From: DASVUS01 sp036388675
GTDB taxonomy: Bacteria; Armatimonadota; Abditibacteriia; Abditibacteriales; Abditibacteriaceae
Direction of reading: 5' to 3'
Assembly (NCBI GenBank): GCA_036388675.1
Contig: DASVRI010000047.1
Span: 1-64,000, forward strand
Length of the DNA: 64,000 bases
Shown here piece after piece: positions 17,133 through 25,753 of this stretch. The notes under the pieces were generated by a model. That model was not told the DNA's origin. It did no database searches and was given only the letters and a program-made list of their open reading frames with translations. The translations under genes and the position numbers were made by a program. The first letter of the stretch is position 1. Each line of letters begins with the position of its first letter.

Positions 17133-17148
17133 CCATAATGAGTACTCG

Positions 17149-17901
17149 ATGTCGAGTTCATGCATTCTTTCAAACTTGCCGCCGTATGCACTTTCGAGGC
17201 GCCTCAGCGGCCTCTACGTTATCACGCAGGAGCAGAGCACCGCGCGCCTTGTGCAAAATGCGGGCGCCAACTGCGAGATCTACGATAATGCACCGCCCAG
17301 TCGCCACCTGCAAATTGCTCGCGCGGCCCTGCGCGGCGGTGCGCGCATCATTCAACTACGCGACAAGAGTACCTCTCTGGCACAACTACTGCCGATTGCC
17401 CGTGAACTGCGGCGGTTAACGCGGCAATACAACGCGCTGATGATTATCAACGACCGCGTCGATCTCGCTCTGGCCTGCGACGCCGATGGCGTTCATCTGG
17501 GGCCGGACGACATGCCGCCCGCTGCGGCGCGCCGGTTGCTGGGTTCGCACCAAATAATCGGCGTGTCCTGCGGCGATGTCGGTGAAGCTCGCCAGGCCGC
17601 CGCCCTGGGCGCCGATTATATCGGGGCCGGCGCGGTTTTCGCCACGATGACCAAAGCCGATGCAGGCCCGCCCATCGGTTTGCACACTCTACGTAAGGTC
17701 ATTGGCGCAACATCTTTGCCGGTTGCAGCTATCGGCGGCGTTGATGCCTCCAACATTGCGAGTACTCGACAGGCCGGTGCCGTCATGTGGTGTGTTGTGT
17801 CGGCTGTGTCTGGTGCGGGCGATGAAGCGGCCATGACGGTGGCCACACGCGCATTGGTCGAAGCGGCTGAAAATGGCGGCACTTCCCATGAACCTTCGTG
17901 A
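17149..17901 (+). CDS. thiE: Thiamine-phosphate synthase
   Basis: This enzyme joins the thiazole and pyrimidine phosphates to make thiamine phosphate. Motifs are IIQLRDKS, INDRVDLALACDADGVHLG, IIGVSCGD, GADYIGAGAVFATMTKAD and VAAIGGVDASNI. At 250 residues it is longer than usual (about 210), because about 25 residues are inserted after GLYVITQ. ATG 17149 directly follows a GAGTACTC copy; the frame is open far upstream, but that part overlaps the HD-GYP gene and is not conserved. CATAAT at 17134-17139 may be its -10 box. No TPP riboswitch is visible. It overlaps thiL. Confidence 0.9.
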   Translation: MSSSCILSNLPPYALSRRLSGLYVITQEQSTARLVQNAGANCEIYDNAPPSRHLQIARAALRGGARIIQLRDKSTSLAQLLPIARELRRLTRQYNALMIINDRVDLALACDADGVHLGPDDMPPAAARRLLGSHQIIGVSCGDVGEARQAAALGADYIGAGAVFATMTKADAGPPIGLHTLRKVIGATSLPVAAIGGVDASNIASTRQAGAVMWCVVSAVSGAGDEAAMTVATRALVEAAENGGTSHEPS

Positions 17902-18964
17902 ACTGGGCGAATTCGGACTGATCGGTCGCCTGAGCACTCAACTGGCCCGGCGTGGCGGCGTGAAATTAGCCATCGGCGATGATGCCGCGCTGCTTGATGC
18001 GTTGCAGGCGCCCCTGGTGACCTGTGATTGTCTCGTCGAAGAAATTCACTTTCGCCGCGACTGGACTTCAGCACGCGACCTGGGATTTAAGGCTGTTTCG
18101 GTTAATGTTTCCGACATCGCGGCAATGGGCGGGCGGCCTGTTGCGGCCTTTGTGTCGCTGGCGCTGAGTACTCGTGACGAACTCGCCTGGGTCGAAGAAC
18201 TCTACACCGGCCTGGAAGAGGCGGCTGCATTGTATGGCCTTACTATCTGCGGCGGCGATACGGCGCGTTCACCGCTGGCCACGGTGCTGAGTATCACCCT
18301 TGTTGGCGAAGCGCCGCTTGCTTTTAGCGAGCCACGTCCCATCACGCGCAGTGACGCACAGGTGGGCAATATCGTGCTGGTAACGGGAACTTTGGGCGAC
18401 TCGGCAGCGGGACTGGCACTGCTCCAAAATCCAGATTGCACTGTGCCCGAAGCTACGCGCGCCTATTTGTTGGCGCGCCACCATAAGCCAGTCGCACGCT
18501 TGCGTGAAGTGGAGGCGGTGCAAGCATTGGCGCTGCAAGCATCGACTGTGTCGTCACCGGCTGTGTCGGCACCGGCTGTGTTCGCAGATGCCTCGCGAGT
18601 ACTCACTGCCGGTATGGACTTATCCGATGGGCTGGCCGGTGACGCGGCACATATCGCGCGTGCATCGCAAATTTCGATTGAGATTGAAACGGCGAAGCTG
18701 CCGATCTCGCCGCCGTGTCGCGCCGCTGCTACGGCGCTCGGTGTTGATGTGCTTGATTGGGCGCTGGCCGGTGGCGAAGATTATGAATTGTTGTGGTGTG
18801 CGCCTGCCGCAAAGGTTGATAGTGTCATCGCTGCGGTGCAGGCCGCTACGGCGACGCCGGTTACAGCAATCGGGCGTTGCGTTGCGGCGGAAGAACAGCC
18901 GGTAAAAACCCTGCACCCCGACGGCACAGTGGCCATCGCGGTGCAGGGTTTCCAGCATTTCTGA
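17888..18964 (+). CDS. thiL: Thiamine-monophosphate kinase
   Basis: This kinase phosphorylates thiamine phosphate to the active thiamine diphosphate, the step after ThiE. Motifs include AIGDDAALL, VNVSDIAAMGG, ICGGDTARSP, MDLSDGLAGDAAHIA and WALAGGEDYELLW, in family order. The 358-residue length includes an insertion near residue 225 with a 12-bp repeat (SPAVSAPAV). ATG 17888 lies inside the end of thiE, giving a 14-bp overlap and translational coupling; ATG 17873 is an alternative. Confidence 0.92.
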   Translation: MNLRELGEFGLIGRLSTQLARRGGVKLAIGDDAALLDALQAPLVTCDCLVEEIHFRRDWTSARDLGFKAVSVNVSDIAAMGGRPVAAFVSLALSTRDELAWVEELYTGLEEAAALYGLTICGGDTARSPLATVLSITLVGEAPLAFSEPRPITRSDAQVGNIVLVTGTLGDSAAGLALLQNPDCTVPEATRAYLLARHHKPVARLREVEAVQALALQASTVSSPAVSAPAVFADASRVLTAGMDLSDGLAGDAAHIARASQISIEIETAKLPISPPCRAAATALGVDVLDWALAGGEDYELLWCAPAAKVDSVIAAVQAATATPVTAIGRCVAAEEQPVKTLHPDGTVAIAVQGFQHF

Positions 18965-18990
18965 GACGGCTTTATGGAGCCACACTCAGC

Positions 18991-20151
18991 TTAATCGTGA
19001 ATGTCGTGAATTTTGTCGAAGACGCCCGTTACATACAGCAGACCGGCGACAACCAGGCCCGCTGTGAACTCGTTCTCAAAGCGGCGGAATGCCTTCTCGT
19101 CGGATTTGTCGGAGCGCTGCCATGTGCGTGCTGAGACCGGGTTGCTGATGTTGCGCACTTCCATGTTGACGAACACATTGGGAAAAGCCGATTCGGGAGC
19201 AACGGTCGCAACCGATTCGCCCAGGCCGGCGTTGGTCACAGTGCCATAGGCAACGGGCTCTCCATTGACCAGGTATTCAAGACGGGCGCCGTTGCGCAGG
19301 CCGCTGCGCTCACCCATTGAGATGCGGGCGCGATACGGGTCCGGGATGGAGATGACGACGCCGCGTGTCTCGGCGGGACGATTCAGTTCAGCAACCGCGC
19401 GATAAATGGCCCCACCCAGCGCGCGCACCTGAGCCAGTTCGGCACTGGTGGCAGTCGTTCTGGCCCTGCCGTTGACAATCGGCTCCTCGTCTGCCTTTGT
19501 TGCGGCAGGTGCGGGAGCGGGGGCCGCAACATCGCCTGCAGCTGTTTCGGCTGCGCTTACGGTTGAGGTGAAAGTGCTTTGACCGCGACCGACAAGGCCG
19601 CCACTCTTGGTGTCATACAGCTCAACGACCGCACTGACCGTGGAGCCGTTGGCATCGCTGGCCTCGCGAGTCACAAAGACCGAGAGGGCGCGCTGCGCAT
19701 TGGCACTCTTGCGCAACGACTTATAATCCATGGAATCGACAGGCAGGCGGGTATCGCCTTCCGCCGATTCACCGAACGGCGCGTTGCGGTCGGTGGCGCC
19801 GCGTTGTTGGTTGGGGCCGCGATTATCGAGGCCGCCCTTCTTGCTTTGCGTGCTGAGAGCGCGCACGACCTCGGCTTGCGGCACGGTTATGTAGCCGCGC
19901 GTGCGGGCCACAGCCATGTTGGCCGCGACCAGTGCGCGTTGCGCGGTGAGAACATCGCCCGCGGTGTCGGTTGCCGAAACAACGGCGACGCGCAGTCCAC
20001 CGGGAACGACGTTGCCGCCCGGTGTCACGGTCACGGCTGCGCCGTCGGATTGCACCACGGCATGCGCAGGTGACAAACTGTTGACGGCAATGGCCGCCGC
20101 CAGTATCAGCCCAAATGATTTCTGTGAAGAGGTGTGGAACGTCGGAAACAT
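18991..20151 (-). CDS. Secreted protein of unknown function
   Basis: This 386-residue protein has an N-terminal signal peptide (FGLILAAAIAVNSLSPAHA) and is probably exported. The body alternates Ala/Thr-rich linkers with beta-rich segments such as RALSVFVTREASDANGS and ISIPDPYRARISMGERSGLRNG, recalling proteins that turn over or assemble flagella or lipoproteins. I recognise no family. A short hydrophobic stretch (AGLVVAGLLYVTGVF) lies near the C-terminus. ATG 20151 has GGAGG 7 nt upstream. It stands alone, convergent with thiL. Confidence 0.6.
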   Translation of the reverse strand: MFPTFHTSSQKSFGLILAAAIAVNSLSPAHAVVQSDGAAVTVTPGGNVVPGGLRVAVVSATDTAGDVLTAQRALVAANMAVARTRGYITVPQAEVVRALSTQSKKGGLDNRGPNQQRGATDRNAPFGESAEGDTRLPVDSMDYKSLRKSANAQRALSVFVTREASDANGSTVSAVVELYDTKSGGLVGRGQSTFTSTVSAAETAAGDVAAPAPAPAATKADEEPIVNGRARTTATSAELAQVRALGGAIYRAVAELNRPAETRGVVISIPDPYRARISMGERSGLRNGARLEYLVNGEPVAYGTVTNAGLGESVATVAPESAFPNVFVNMEVRNISNPVSARTWQRSDKSDEKAFRRFENEFTAGLVVAGLLYVTGVFDKIHDIHD

Positions 20152-20495
20152 AATGCGGCCTCCCGGTCGTATGTCGGATCGATAGAATGTGCGGTAATGC
20201 TACGGCTCTTGCAGTGCCAATGGCGCGACTTTTTTCCACGCTCAATCGTTGCTTGCGACGCCTCGCTTGCAGAAACGGCAGGAAATACGGTCGCTCAAGC
20301 GTCTCACTAAAAAGCCTCTCGCCTAAACGGAGTGGTTTCTGGCAAACCTTTTGCCGTTTGGGTGTTCCGGCTCATCATGAGAGGCGTGTGCCGCAGTGTC
20401 AAACTGTGCGCTAAACTGCTCACCAATGAAATTGCACCGCAGGTACTTTCACGAGTACTCGCCGCTGCTATGTCCTGCCACCTTTTGGCCAACAC
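20152..20495. other. Intergenic gap between the secreted-protein gene and tsaE
   Basis: This 344-bp stretch separates divergent genes and has no supportable coding region. It holds a stem-loop candidate (20309-20385, minus strand) and a GAGTACTC copy at 20453 shortly before tsaE. Confidence 0.7.
20309..20385 (-). ncRNA. Candidate structured RNA or attenuator upstream of the secreted-protein gene
   Basis: On the minus strand a 7-bp closing stem (GCCTCTC at 20385-20379 with GAGAGGC at 20320-20314) encloses a second stem (CCCAAACGG with CCGTTTAGG, one mismatch) and a GGTTT/AAACC inner hairpin. The outer stem is followed at once by TTTTTAG. This is the form of a small RNA with an intrinsic terminator or of a leader attenuator. 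It lies 158 bp before the start of the secreted-protein gene. I do not recognise it as a known riboswitch. Confidence 0.4.
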
Positions 20496-20933
20496 ATGAG
20501 AACAAGAGAAAGTTTTTTAGCAAAAAGCGCCGACGAGACGCGTGCGCTGGGTGAACAATTGGGGCAAATTCTGCGCGCCGGCGACCTGGTGACGCTCAGT
20601 GGCGCGCTCGGAGCGGGCAAGACGACTTTTGTGCAGGGCGTGGCGCGCGCGCTGGGCCTTGATTCGTCCGTGGTGTCACCGACCTTTGTGCTTATCATCG
20701 AGCATGACGGCCCGGTGCCGCTATTGCATCTGGATGCTTATCGCCTGGAAAGCCTCTGTTACGACGCCATTCGCGACGCGGGCGTCATGGATTTGCTGGA
20801 ACGCGAAGACGCTGTCAAGATCGTTGAGTGGCCTGAGCGCATCGCCGACTGGCTGCCGTCGCCCAAAGCGGCGGTGAGTTTTGCACCGGGAGCAGAAGAA
20901 AACGAGCGCCGCATCGAAATCTTAACTTCATGA
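20496..20933 (+). CDS. tsaE: tRNA t6A biosynthesis ATPase TsaE
   Basis: This 145-residue P-loop ATPase drives the TsaBDE complex, which makes N6-threonylcarbamoyladenosine at position 37 of tRNAs. It has Walker A LSGALGAGKTTFVQGVA (about 36-52), SPTFVLIIEH, LLHLDAYRLES and VEWPERIADWLP, all characteristic. Length matches the family. It is the first gene of a tsaE-tsaB-rimI-tsaD run; its stop overlaps the tsaB start by 4 bp (ATGA). Confidence 0.95.
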   Translation: MRTRESFLAKSADETRALGEQLGQILRAGDLVTLSGALGAGKTTFVQGVARALGLDSSVVSPTFVLIIEHDGPVPLLHLDAYRLESLCYDAIRDAGVMDLLEREDAVKIVEWPERIADWLPSPKAAVSFAPGAEENERRIEILTS

Positions 20934-21751
20934 ATATTCTGTCTGTGGAAACCAGTGGCGCGCAAGTCGGCATTGCGGCCCTGCAAATCGAAGGAAACAC
21001 GCCGCCTGTGCCGCTGGCGGTGCTCGGTTCGCGCGAGCCGCGCCAGTTGTCGCGCAGCATCATAGGCGGCATCGCGAGTACTCTGCAACGTGCGAACTGG
21101 ACGCTGGACGACGTGCAGGCCATAGCCGTGGGAATCGGGCCGGGTAGTTGGACGAGTTTGCGCATCGCGCTCTCGACGTGCAAGACACTCGCGCAGGTGC
21201 GCGGTTGGCAACTGGCCGGCGTGCCGACTTTCGACGCCATGGCGCATGTGGCGTGTCGTGAGGCACCGGGGCAACATGCAGAGCAAATGGATGTAGCCCA
21301 AAGTTCAGCCAACGGCTCGATGCCGCATCTGCCGGAGGAATTTGCCTTGCTGGTGACGGGTCGCTGTCGTGCGGGCGAGGTTTATGGCAAAATCTTCGGA
21401 TGTCGTCGCCTCACGTTCGATGCACCCTTCGAGGCAACAGCGGCGCAAGTGCTGCAACCCGAATGGGCGGACGCACCGGACGCCGTAGCGGAGTTGTTTT
21501 CGGGCGTAGCGCACGAGCGTGGTCGCGCCGGTTCACTGGTGCTCATTGGCGATGGCAGTGATGATGTCGGTGCCGCTCTCCATCGGCACAACCGCTCTCA
21601 TGTTATGCTCAATGCTTCCATTGAAGCGCTAGCTGTTGCAGTGGGGCGGCTTGGAGCGGCGCAAATTGCGTGTGGCCTGTCGGCGAACCCACTGGAATTG
21701 CAGCCGCTGTATGTGATGCCGTCCGCCGCTGAGCGCAACCTGGGACGCTGA
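20930..21751 (+). CDS. tsaB: tRNA t6A biosynthesis protein TsaB
   Basis: TsaB is the partner of TsaD in threonylcarbamoyl transfer to tRNA. The 273-residue protein has an ASKHA fold with NILSVETSGAQVGIAAL at the start and AIAVGIGPGSWTSLRIAL near residue 64. The C-terminal half is diverged, as is usual for TsaB. A tandem duplication (GCTGAGCGCAACCTG twice, about 21729-21761) spans its stop and is likely recent. It is coupled to tsaE by an ATGA overlap. Confidence 0.93.
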   Translation: MNILSVETSGAQVGIAALQIEGNTPPVPLAVLGSREPRQLSRSIIGGIASTLQRANWTLDDVQAIAVGIGPGSWTSLRIALSTCKTLAQVRGWQLAGVPTFDAMAHVACREAPGQHAEQMDVAQSSANGSMPHLPEEFALLVTGRCRAGEVYGKIFGCRRLTFDAPFEATAAQVLQPEWADAPDAVAELFSGVAHERGRAGSLVLIGDGSDDVGAALHRHNRSHVMLNASIEALAVAVGRLGAAQIACGLSANPLELQPLYVMPSAAERNLGR

Positions 21752-21791
21752 GCGCAACCTGTGACGTGGTTGAAACCGGCAATTGTTATCA

Positions 21792-22265
21792 ATGACTATT
21801 GTGCTCCGCCGCGCCGTGCAGAACGATTTGCCGGTTATCTTAGAGATTGATGGCGCCGCTTTTTCGCAGCCGTGGTCGCCTGCTTCGTTCGAGCAGTGCT
21901 TCGCCGACGACAAGACATATGTCGTTGTCGCTGAAAATAACGAGCGAGTACTCGCATTCGGTGTGGCTTACACGGTGGGAGATGAAGGCGAAATCGCGAC
22001 TCTCGCGGTTGATGCGGCAGCGCGCGGTCAGGGCTTGGGCGAAAAGATACTACAATCGCTTCTGAATTTTTGTCGCGAGCGTGGAGCGCACAAAGTATTC
22101 CTGGAAGTGCGCGCTTCCAACGCAACGGCGCAACGGTTATACAAGCGATGCGGGTTTACAGAAGTCGGTCTGCGCCGCCACTACTACGCCGATGCAGAAG
22201 ACGCTGTGATAATGCGCCATGACACTTCGGTGGCCGAGGACGCGCCACCTGCAACAGATGATTAG
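21792..22265 (+). CDS. rimI: Ribosomal protein S18 alanine N-acetyltransferase (RimI-like)
   Basis: This 157-residue GNAT acetyltransferase has acetyl-CoA site motif A IATLAVDAAARGQGLGEKIL (about 72-91), followed by VFLEVRASNATAQRLYKRCGF, the RimI signature. It would acetylate the N-terminus of protein S18. rimI commonly sits between tsaB and tsaD, which supports the name. ATG 21792 is chosen; a TTG 9 nt upstream is possible. The C-terminal tail (EDAPPATDD) is extra and acidic. Confidence 0.9.
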   Translation: MTIVLRRAVQNDLPVILEIDGAAFSQPWSPASFEQCFADDKTYVVVAENNERVLAFGVAYTVGDEGEIATLAVDAAARGQGLGEKILQSLLNFCRERGAHKVFLEVRASNATAQRLYKRCGFTEVGLRRHYYADAEDAVIMRHDTSVAEDAPPATDD

Positions 22266-22277
22266 AACAAAGAAATT

Positions 22278-23276
22278 ATGCTAACACTCGGCATTGAAAC
22301 AAGCTGTGATGAAACCAGCGTGGCGCTGCTGCGCGACGGACGCGAGATTGTCGTCAACCTGATCGCGTCGCAGGTGGAGGCGCATCAACTGTTTGGCGGC
22401 GTGGTGCCGGAAATCGCCTCGCGCAAGCACCTCGAAATTCTTAATCCGCTCTTGTTTGCCGCCGAGCGCAAAGCGGGCATTACCTGGCACGACATTGACC
22501 TGGTTGCCGTAACGCACGGGCCGGGACTGGTTGGTGCGTTGCTGGTTGGCGTCGCGGCGGCTAAGGCGCTGTCGTTTGCTCACGACATTCCGTGCCTGGG
22601 CGTCAATCACATCGAAGGCCACATTCTCTCGACGCTGTTGGAAAAGCCCGACTTGGAGTTCCCCATGCTGTGCCTTGTCGTGAGTGGCGGGCACAGCGAC
22701 CTGGTGCTGATGCGCGGTTTCGGCGATTACACGCGACTGGGACGCACGCGCGATGATGCCGTTGGTGAAGCCTTCGATAAAGTGGCGCGCGCGCTTGGTC
22801 TGCCGATGCCCGGCGGCCCGATGCTGGAACGTGTGGCGCGCGACGGCGACCCGCACGCCATCAGTTTTGGCGTGTCGAATCTGGAACCGTCTTTCGATTT
22901 TTCTTATTCCGGTTTGAAAACCGCCGGTGCGCAAGCTATTGCCAGGCAGCCGCAGCGTGTGGCCGATGTGGCGTCCAGCTTTCAGGGCGCGGCCATCAAT
23001 CAGTTGTGTGGCGTTGTAACGCGTGCCTTGCATGAGCACCCCGTCGCGACACTGGGTTTGTGCGGCGGCGTTGCGGCCAATGGTGCTTTGCGCGGTGCGC
23101 TACAGGGTGTGGCACAAAATGCAGGCGTCGATTTTGTTGTGCCGGACAAGATTCTCTGCACCGATAATGCAGCGATGATCGCTTGTGCAGGGTATTATCG
23201 TTTCAGGGAACAGCCTTTCGAGTACTCACTGCAAAGCCTCGAATTTGAAGCGCATTCGCTGTTGCCTGTGGCGTAA
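22278..23276 (+). CDS. tsaD: tRNA N6-threonylcarbamoyladenosine transferase TsaD
   Basis: This is the catalytic subunit of t6A synthesis. The 332-residue protein begins LTLGIETSCDETSVALL. Metal ligands are in NHIEGHILS (His-x3-His near residue 113), preceded by THGPGLVGALLVG and followed by VVSGGHSDL and LCGGVAANGALR. The length and motifs are normal. It is the last gene of the t6A run and starts 12 bp after rimI. TsaC is not in the window. Confidence 0.96.
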   Translation: MLTLGIETSCDETSVALLRDGREIVVNLIASQVEAHQLFGGVVPEIASRKHLEILNPLLFAAERKAGITWHDIDLVAVTHGPGLVGALLVGVAAAKALSFAHDIPCLGVNHIEGHILSTLLEKPDLEFPMLCLVVSGGHSDLVLMRGFGDYTRLGRTRDDAVGEAFDKVARALGLPMPGGPMLERVARDGDPHAISFGVSNLEPSFDFSYSGLKTAGAQAIARQPQRVADVASSFQGAAINQLCGVVTRALHEHPVATLGLCGGVAANGALRGALQGVAQNAGVDFVVPDKILCTDNAAMIACAGYYRFREQPFEYSLQSLEFEAHSLLPVA

Positions 23277-23305
23277 CGCAAAAGGACTGATAGTCTCTGA
23301 CAATT

Positions 23306-24397
23306 TTGCAATACATAACGCCATCGCGATTGGGCGGCGCTGAAGAATATTTCTTGCGCCTGGTATCGAGCCTACGCGACAAAGGCCACCGCGTTCTGGT
23401 CGTCACCAAGCGCGACACGCCGTTGCGTCACGAACTGGAAAAACGCGATGTCGAGTTGTATGCCTGGCACACGCGCGGCAAAGTTGATCCGCGCACCGTT
23501 TTTAAGCTATGCCGCCTCATCAAGCGTGAGCGCGTTGACCTGGTTCATACCCATCTCACGACCGCCAGTTGGAACGGTAGCATCGCCGGTCGTTTGTGCG
23601 GTGTTCCGGTCGTGGCGCACGTCCATGGCGCTGACAGCAAGACGTGGTTTCAGTGGGCGCATTACCTGGTGGCGGTGGCGCACGGCGTCAAGGCGCATTT
23701 GCTGGTACAAGGCGTCCCCGCCAACAAAGTGCCGGTGCTTTATTACGGCATCGACCTGGAAAAGCACAATCGAGTACTCGATGCGGCACAGGCCAAGACG
23801 CGCCTGGGGTTGCCGCCCAACGCGCTGACAGTCGGTGTCATCGCCAGTTTGATTGAGCGCAAGGGGCACCGTTTCTTGTTGCAGGCTTTGCACGAAATCG
23901 AGCCGCAGGTCGGGCCGGTGGATGCCATCTTTGCCGGTGAAGGCGTCCTGCGCGAATCGCTCGAAATCCAGGCGCGCGGTCTCGGCATGGCGGAGCGTGT
24001 GCATTTTCTCGGCTTTCGCGGCGATGTCGCCGAAGTGATGGCTGCGTGCGACATCGTTGCTTTGCCGTCTTCCAAGGAAGGCTTATCAATCGCGGTCATG
24101 GAGGCGATGGCGCTGCGCCGTCCGGTTATCGCCACGAACGTGGCCGGCATGCCGGAACTGGTGCGCGACGGAGAAACCGGAATGCTGATCTCGCCGGAAG
24201 ATGTCGCGGCGCTGGCTCAGGCGATGCGGCGCATTTATCAAGATGAAAAATTGACGGCGCGAATGGCAGAGCAGGGGCGAGCGCTGCTCGAAGAGAAATT
24301 CGATCAGCGCCATTGCCTGGCCCGGGTCGAGCGATTTTTGTGTTCCGTTGTCGAGGCCTGGCGTGATGGAAAGCGTGTCGATTGTACCAATTTGTAA
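23306..24397 (+). CDS. GT4-family glycosyltransferase
   Basis: This 363-residue retaining glycosyltransferase has a GT-B fold. The N-terminal ITPSRLGGAEEYFLRLV and the C-terminal GEGVLRESLEIQA, LPSSKEGLSIAVMEAMA and GMPELVRDGETGMLI are typical of GT4. It opens the surface-glycan locus. The start is unsettled: TTG 23306 has no close ribosome site, while CTG 23297 would have AAAGGA at a good distance and give MTILQYITPS, the usual shape for the family. Donor and acceptor cannot be told. Confidence 0.85.
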   Translation: MQYITPSRLGGAEEYFLRLVSSLRDKGHRVLVVTKRDTPLRHELEKRDVELYAWHTRGKVDPRTVFKLCRLIKRERVDLVHTHLTTASWNGSIAGRLCGVPVVAHVHGADSKTWFQWAHYLVAVAHGVKAHLLVQGVPANKVPVLYYGIDLEKHNRVLDAAQAKTRLGLPPNALTVGVIASLIERKGHRFLLQALHEIEPQVGPVDAIFAGEGVLRESLEIQARGLGMAERVHFLGFRGDVAEVMAACDIVALPSSKEGLSIAVMEAMALRRPVIATNVAGMPELVRDGETGMLISPEDVAALAQAMRRIYQDEKLTARMAEQGRALLEEKFDQRHCLARVERFLCSVVEAWRDGKRVDCTNL

Positions 24398-24477
24398 ATC
24401 GAAGTGAGTACTCGCTGGAGCATCAGCCATGATGATGCCCTGATGCAGGACGCGGCGGAATGAGTTAACTTGAGAGT

Positions 24478-25737
24478 ATGCGTCACGGCAGTACATCGCA
24501 GCCCCATCGGATACTCATCATACGCCTGTCGAGCATTGGCGATTGCGTTCTGGCTTCGCCGGTGGTGGAAGCTCTGCGCGAGCGCTACCCCGACGCGGAA
24601 ATTACGTGGGCGGTGCAGGCGAAGTCGGCTTCTGTTGTGCAGGGTTTGCCCGGCCTGGCCGACATTTTGTTGTGGGACGACAGTCGCACGCGTTGGCCTT
24701 CGCTGGCCAAGGCTTTGTGGCGCACGCGCTTCGCCGGTTTTGACGTTGCGCTCGATTTGCAGGGCATTTCCAAAGCCGGTTTGTTTCTCGGTGCCAGCCG
24801 CGCGGCGCGCCGCGTTTCGGGCGAAAGCGCGCGCCGTATTTCGCGTTGGAGCAGCACGGAACAGGTGCCCGAACCCGAGGCGCTGCACGCGCGACTAGCC
24901 TATCTGCGCCGCGCCTCCGGTCTTGACATCGCGCCCGATGCTGTTGAACGCTTTTTCCCACGGGTGCCGGTGACCGCGATACACCGTCGCTTCGCCGACG
25001 AATTTCTGGGGCGCGCCGGAATCAATTCGCGTCACAAATTGGTCGGAATTAACCTGGGTGCGGCTCACGCGATCAAGCGCTGGGCACCGGAACGCTTTGC
25101 GCAAGTCGTCGACACTTTGTTGCGCGAAGATGCCGCAACCCGCGTTGTCGTGTTCGGTGCGCCAGCCGATGCTCCGCTGTTTGAGCAATTCGAAACCGAA
25201 CTCGCGGCCATTGAAGCGGCTAAAGGTGTGCTTGCCAGTACTCGTGTCGAGGTTGACGCTTTGGTAAACGGCGTTAGATTGGGGCGCAATTCCGGCAGTG
25301 CATCTTCCGTGGTCGATGCGGGGCATGAAGCCGTGCGACCCGGCGGTGCCTGGCGCGGGCGCGTGCTGGCGGCGGTCGGACGCATCAATCTGCTGCAAGT
25401 CGCCGCCGTGGGTGAACGATGTTGTGTTGTGGTGACGGCAGATACCGGACCGATGCACATCATGGCCGCTGTGGGCGCACCGATTGTGGCGCTTTTTGGC
25501 CCCACCAGTGTCGAGCGCACAGGGCCGGTGCAGAAGCCGGACGGCCAACCGATTCGAGTACTCGACGCGAGTGACCTCACCGGCCTGGTGCGCGCTCCGA
25601 TGAATGCTCTCGAAGTGCCGATGGTGCTCGATGAAGTGCGCGCCATGCTGAATCGTAAAGTGCCCGTACCGGTCAACGGCGCCATGCAAACCCACGCCAA
25701 TGGACACGTCAGCGGCCATGGCCACGTTGTGCTGTGA
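24478..25737 (+). CDS. GT9-family heptosyltransferase-like glycosyltransferase
   Basis: This 419-residue protein belongs to the ADP-heptose:LPS heptosyltransferase family (GT9). It has ILIIRLSSIGDCVLASPVV at the N-terminus, VGINLGAAHAIKRWAPERF in the middle, and the nucleotide site VVTADTGPMHIMAAVG and LFGPTSVERTGP near 320-345. It would add heptose or a similar sugar to the core of a lipopolysaccharide. An insertion at about 245-300 is less conserved. The C-terminal His/Gly/Asn-rich tail (GHVSGHGH) is unusual. Confidence 0.85.
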   Translation: MRHGSTSQPHRILIIRLSSIGDCVLASPVVEALRERYPDAEITWAVQAKSASVVQGLPGLADILLWDDSRTRWPSLAKALWRTRFAGFDVALDLQGISKAGLFLGASRAARRVSGESARRISRWSSTEQVPEPEALHARLAYLRRASGLDIAPDAVERFFPRVPVTAIHRRFADEFLGRAGINSRHKLVGINLGAAHAIKRWAPERFAQVVDTLLREDAATRVVVFGAPADAPLFEQFETELAAIEAAKGVLASTRVEVDALVNGVRLGRNSGSASSVVDAGHEAVRPGGAWRGRVLAAVGRINLLQVAAVGERCCVVVTADTGPMHIMAAVGAPIVALFGPTSVERTGPVQKPDGQPIRVLDASDLTGLVRAPMNALEVPMVLDEVRAMLNRKVPVPVNGAMQTHANGHVSGHGHVVL

Positions 25738-25753
25738 CGAAACTTCTTCAAGA

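Noticed and set aside
16807..17148. Possible N-terminal extension of ThiE into the divergent HD-GYP gene
   Set aside because: The extra 114 residues are not ThiE-like and overlap the conserved start of the HD-GYP gene on the other strand; ATG 17149 is at the ThiE fold start.
17000..17148. TPP riboswitch upstream of thiE
   Set aside because: No CTGAGA-type core or THI-box pairing is present; the region holds short tandem repeats.
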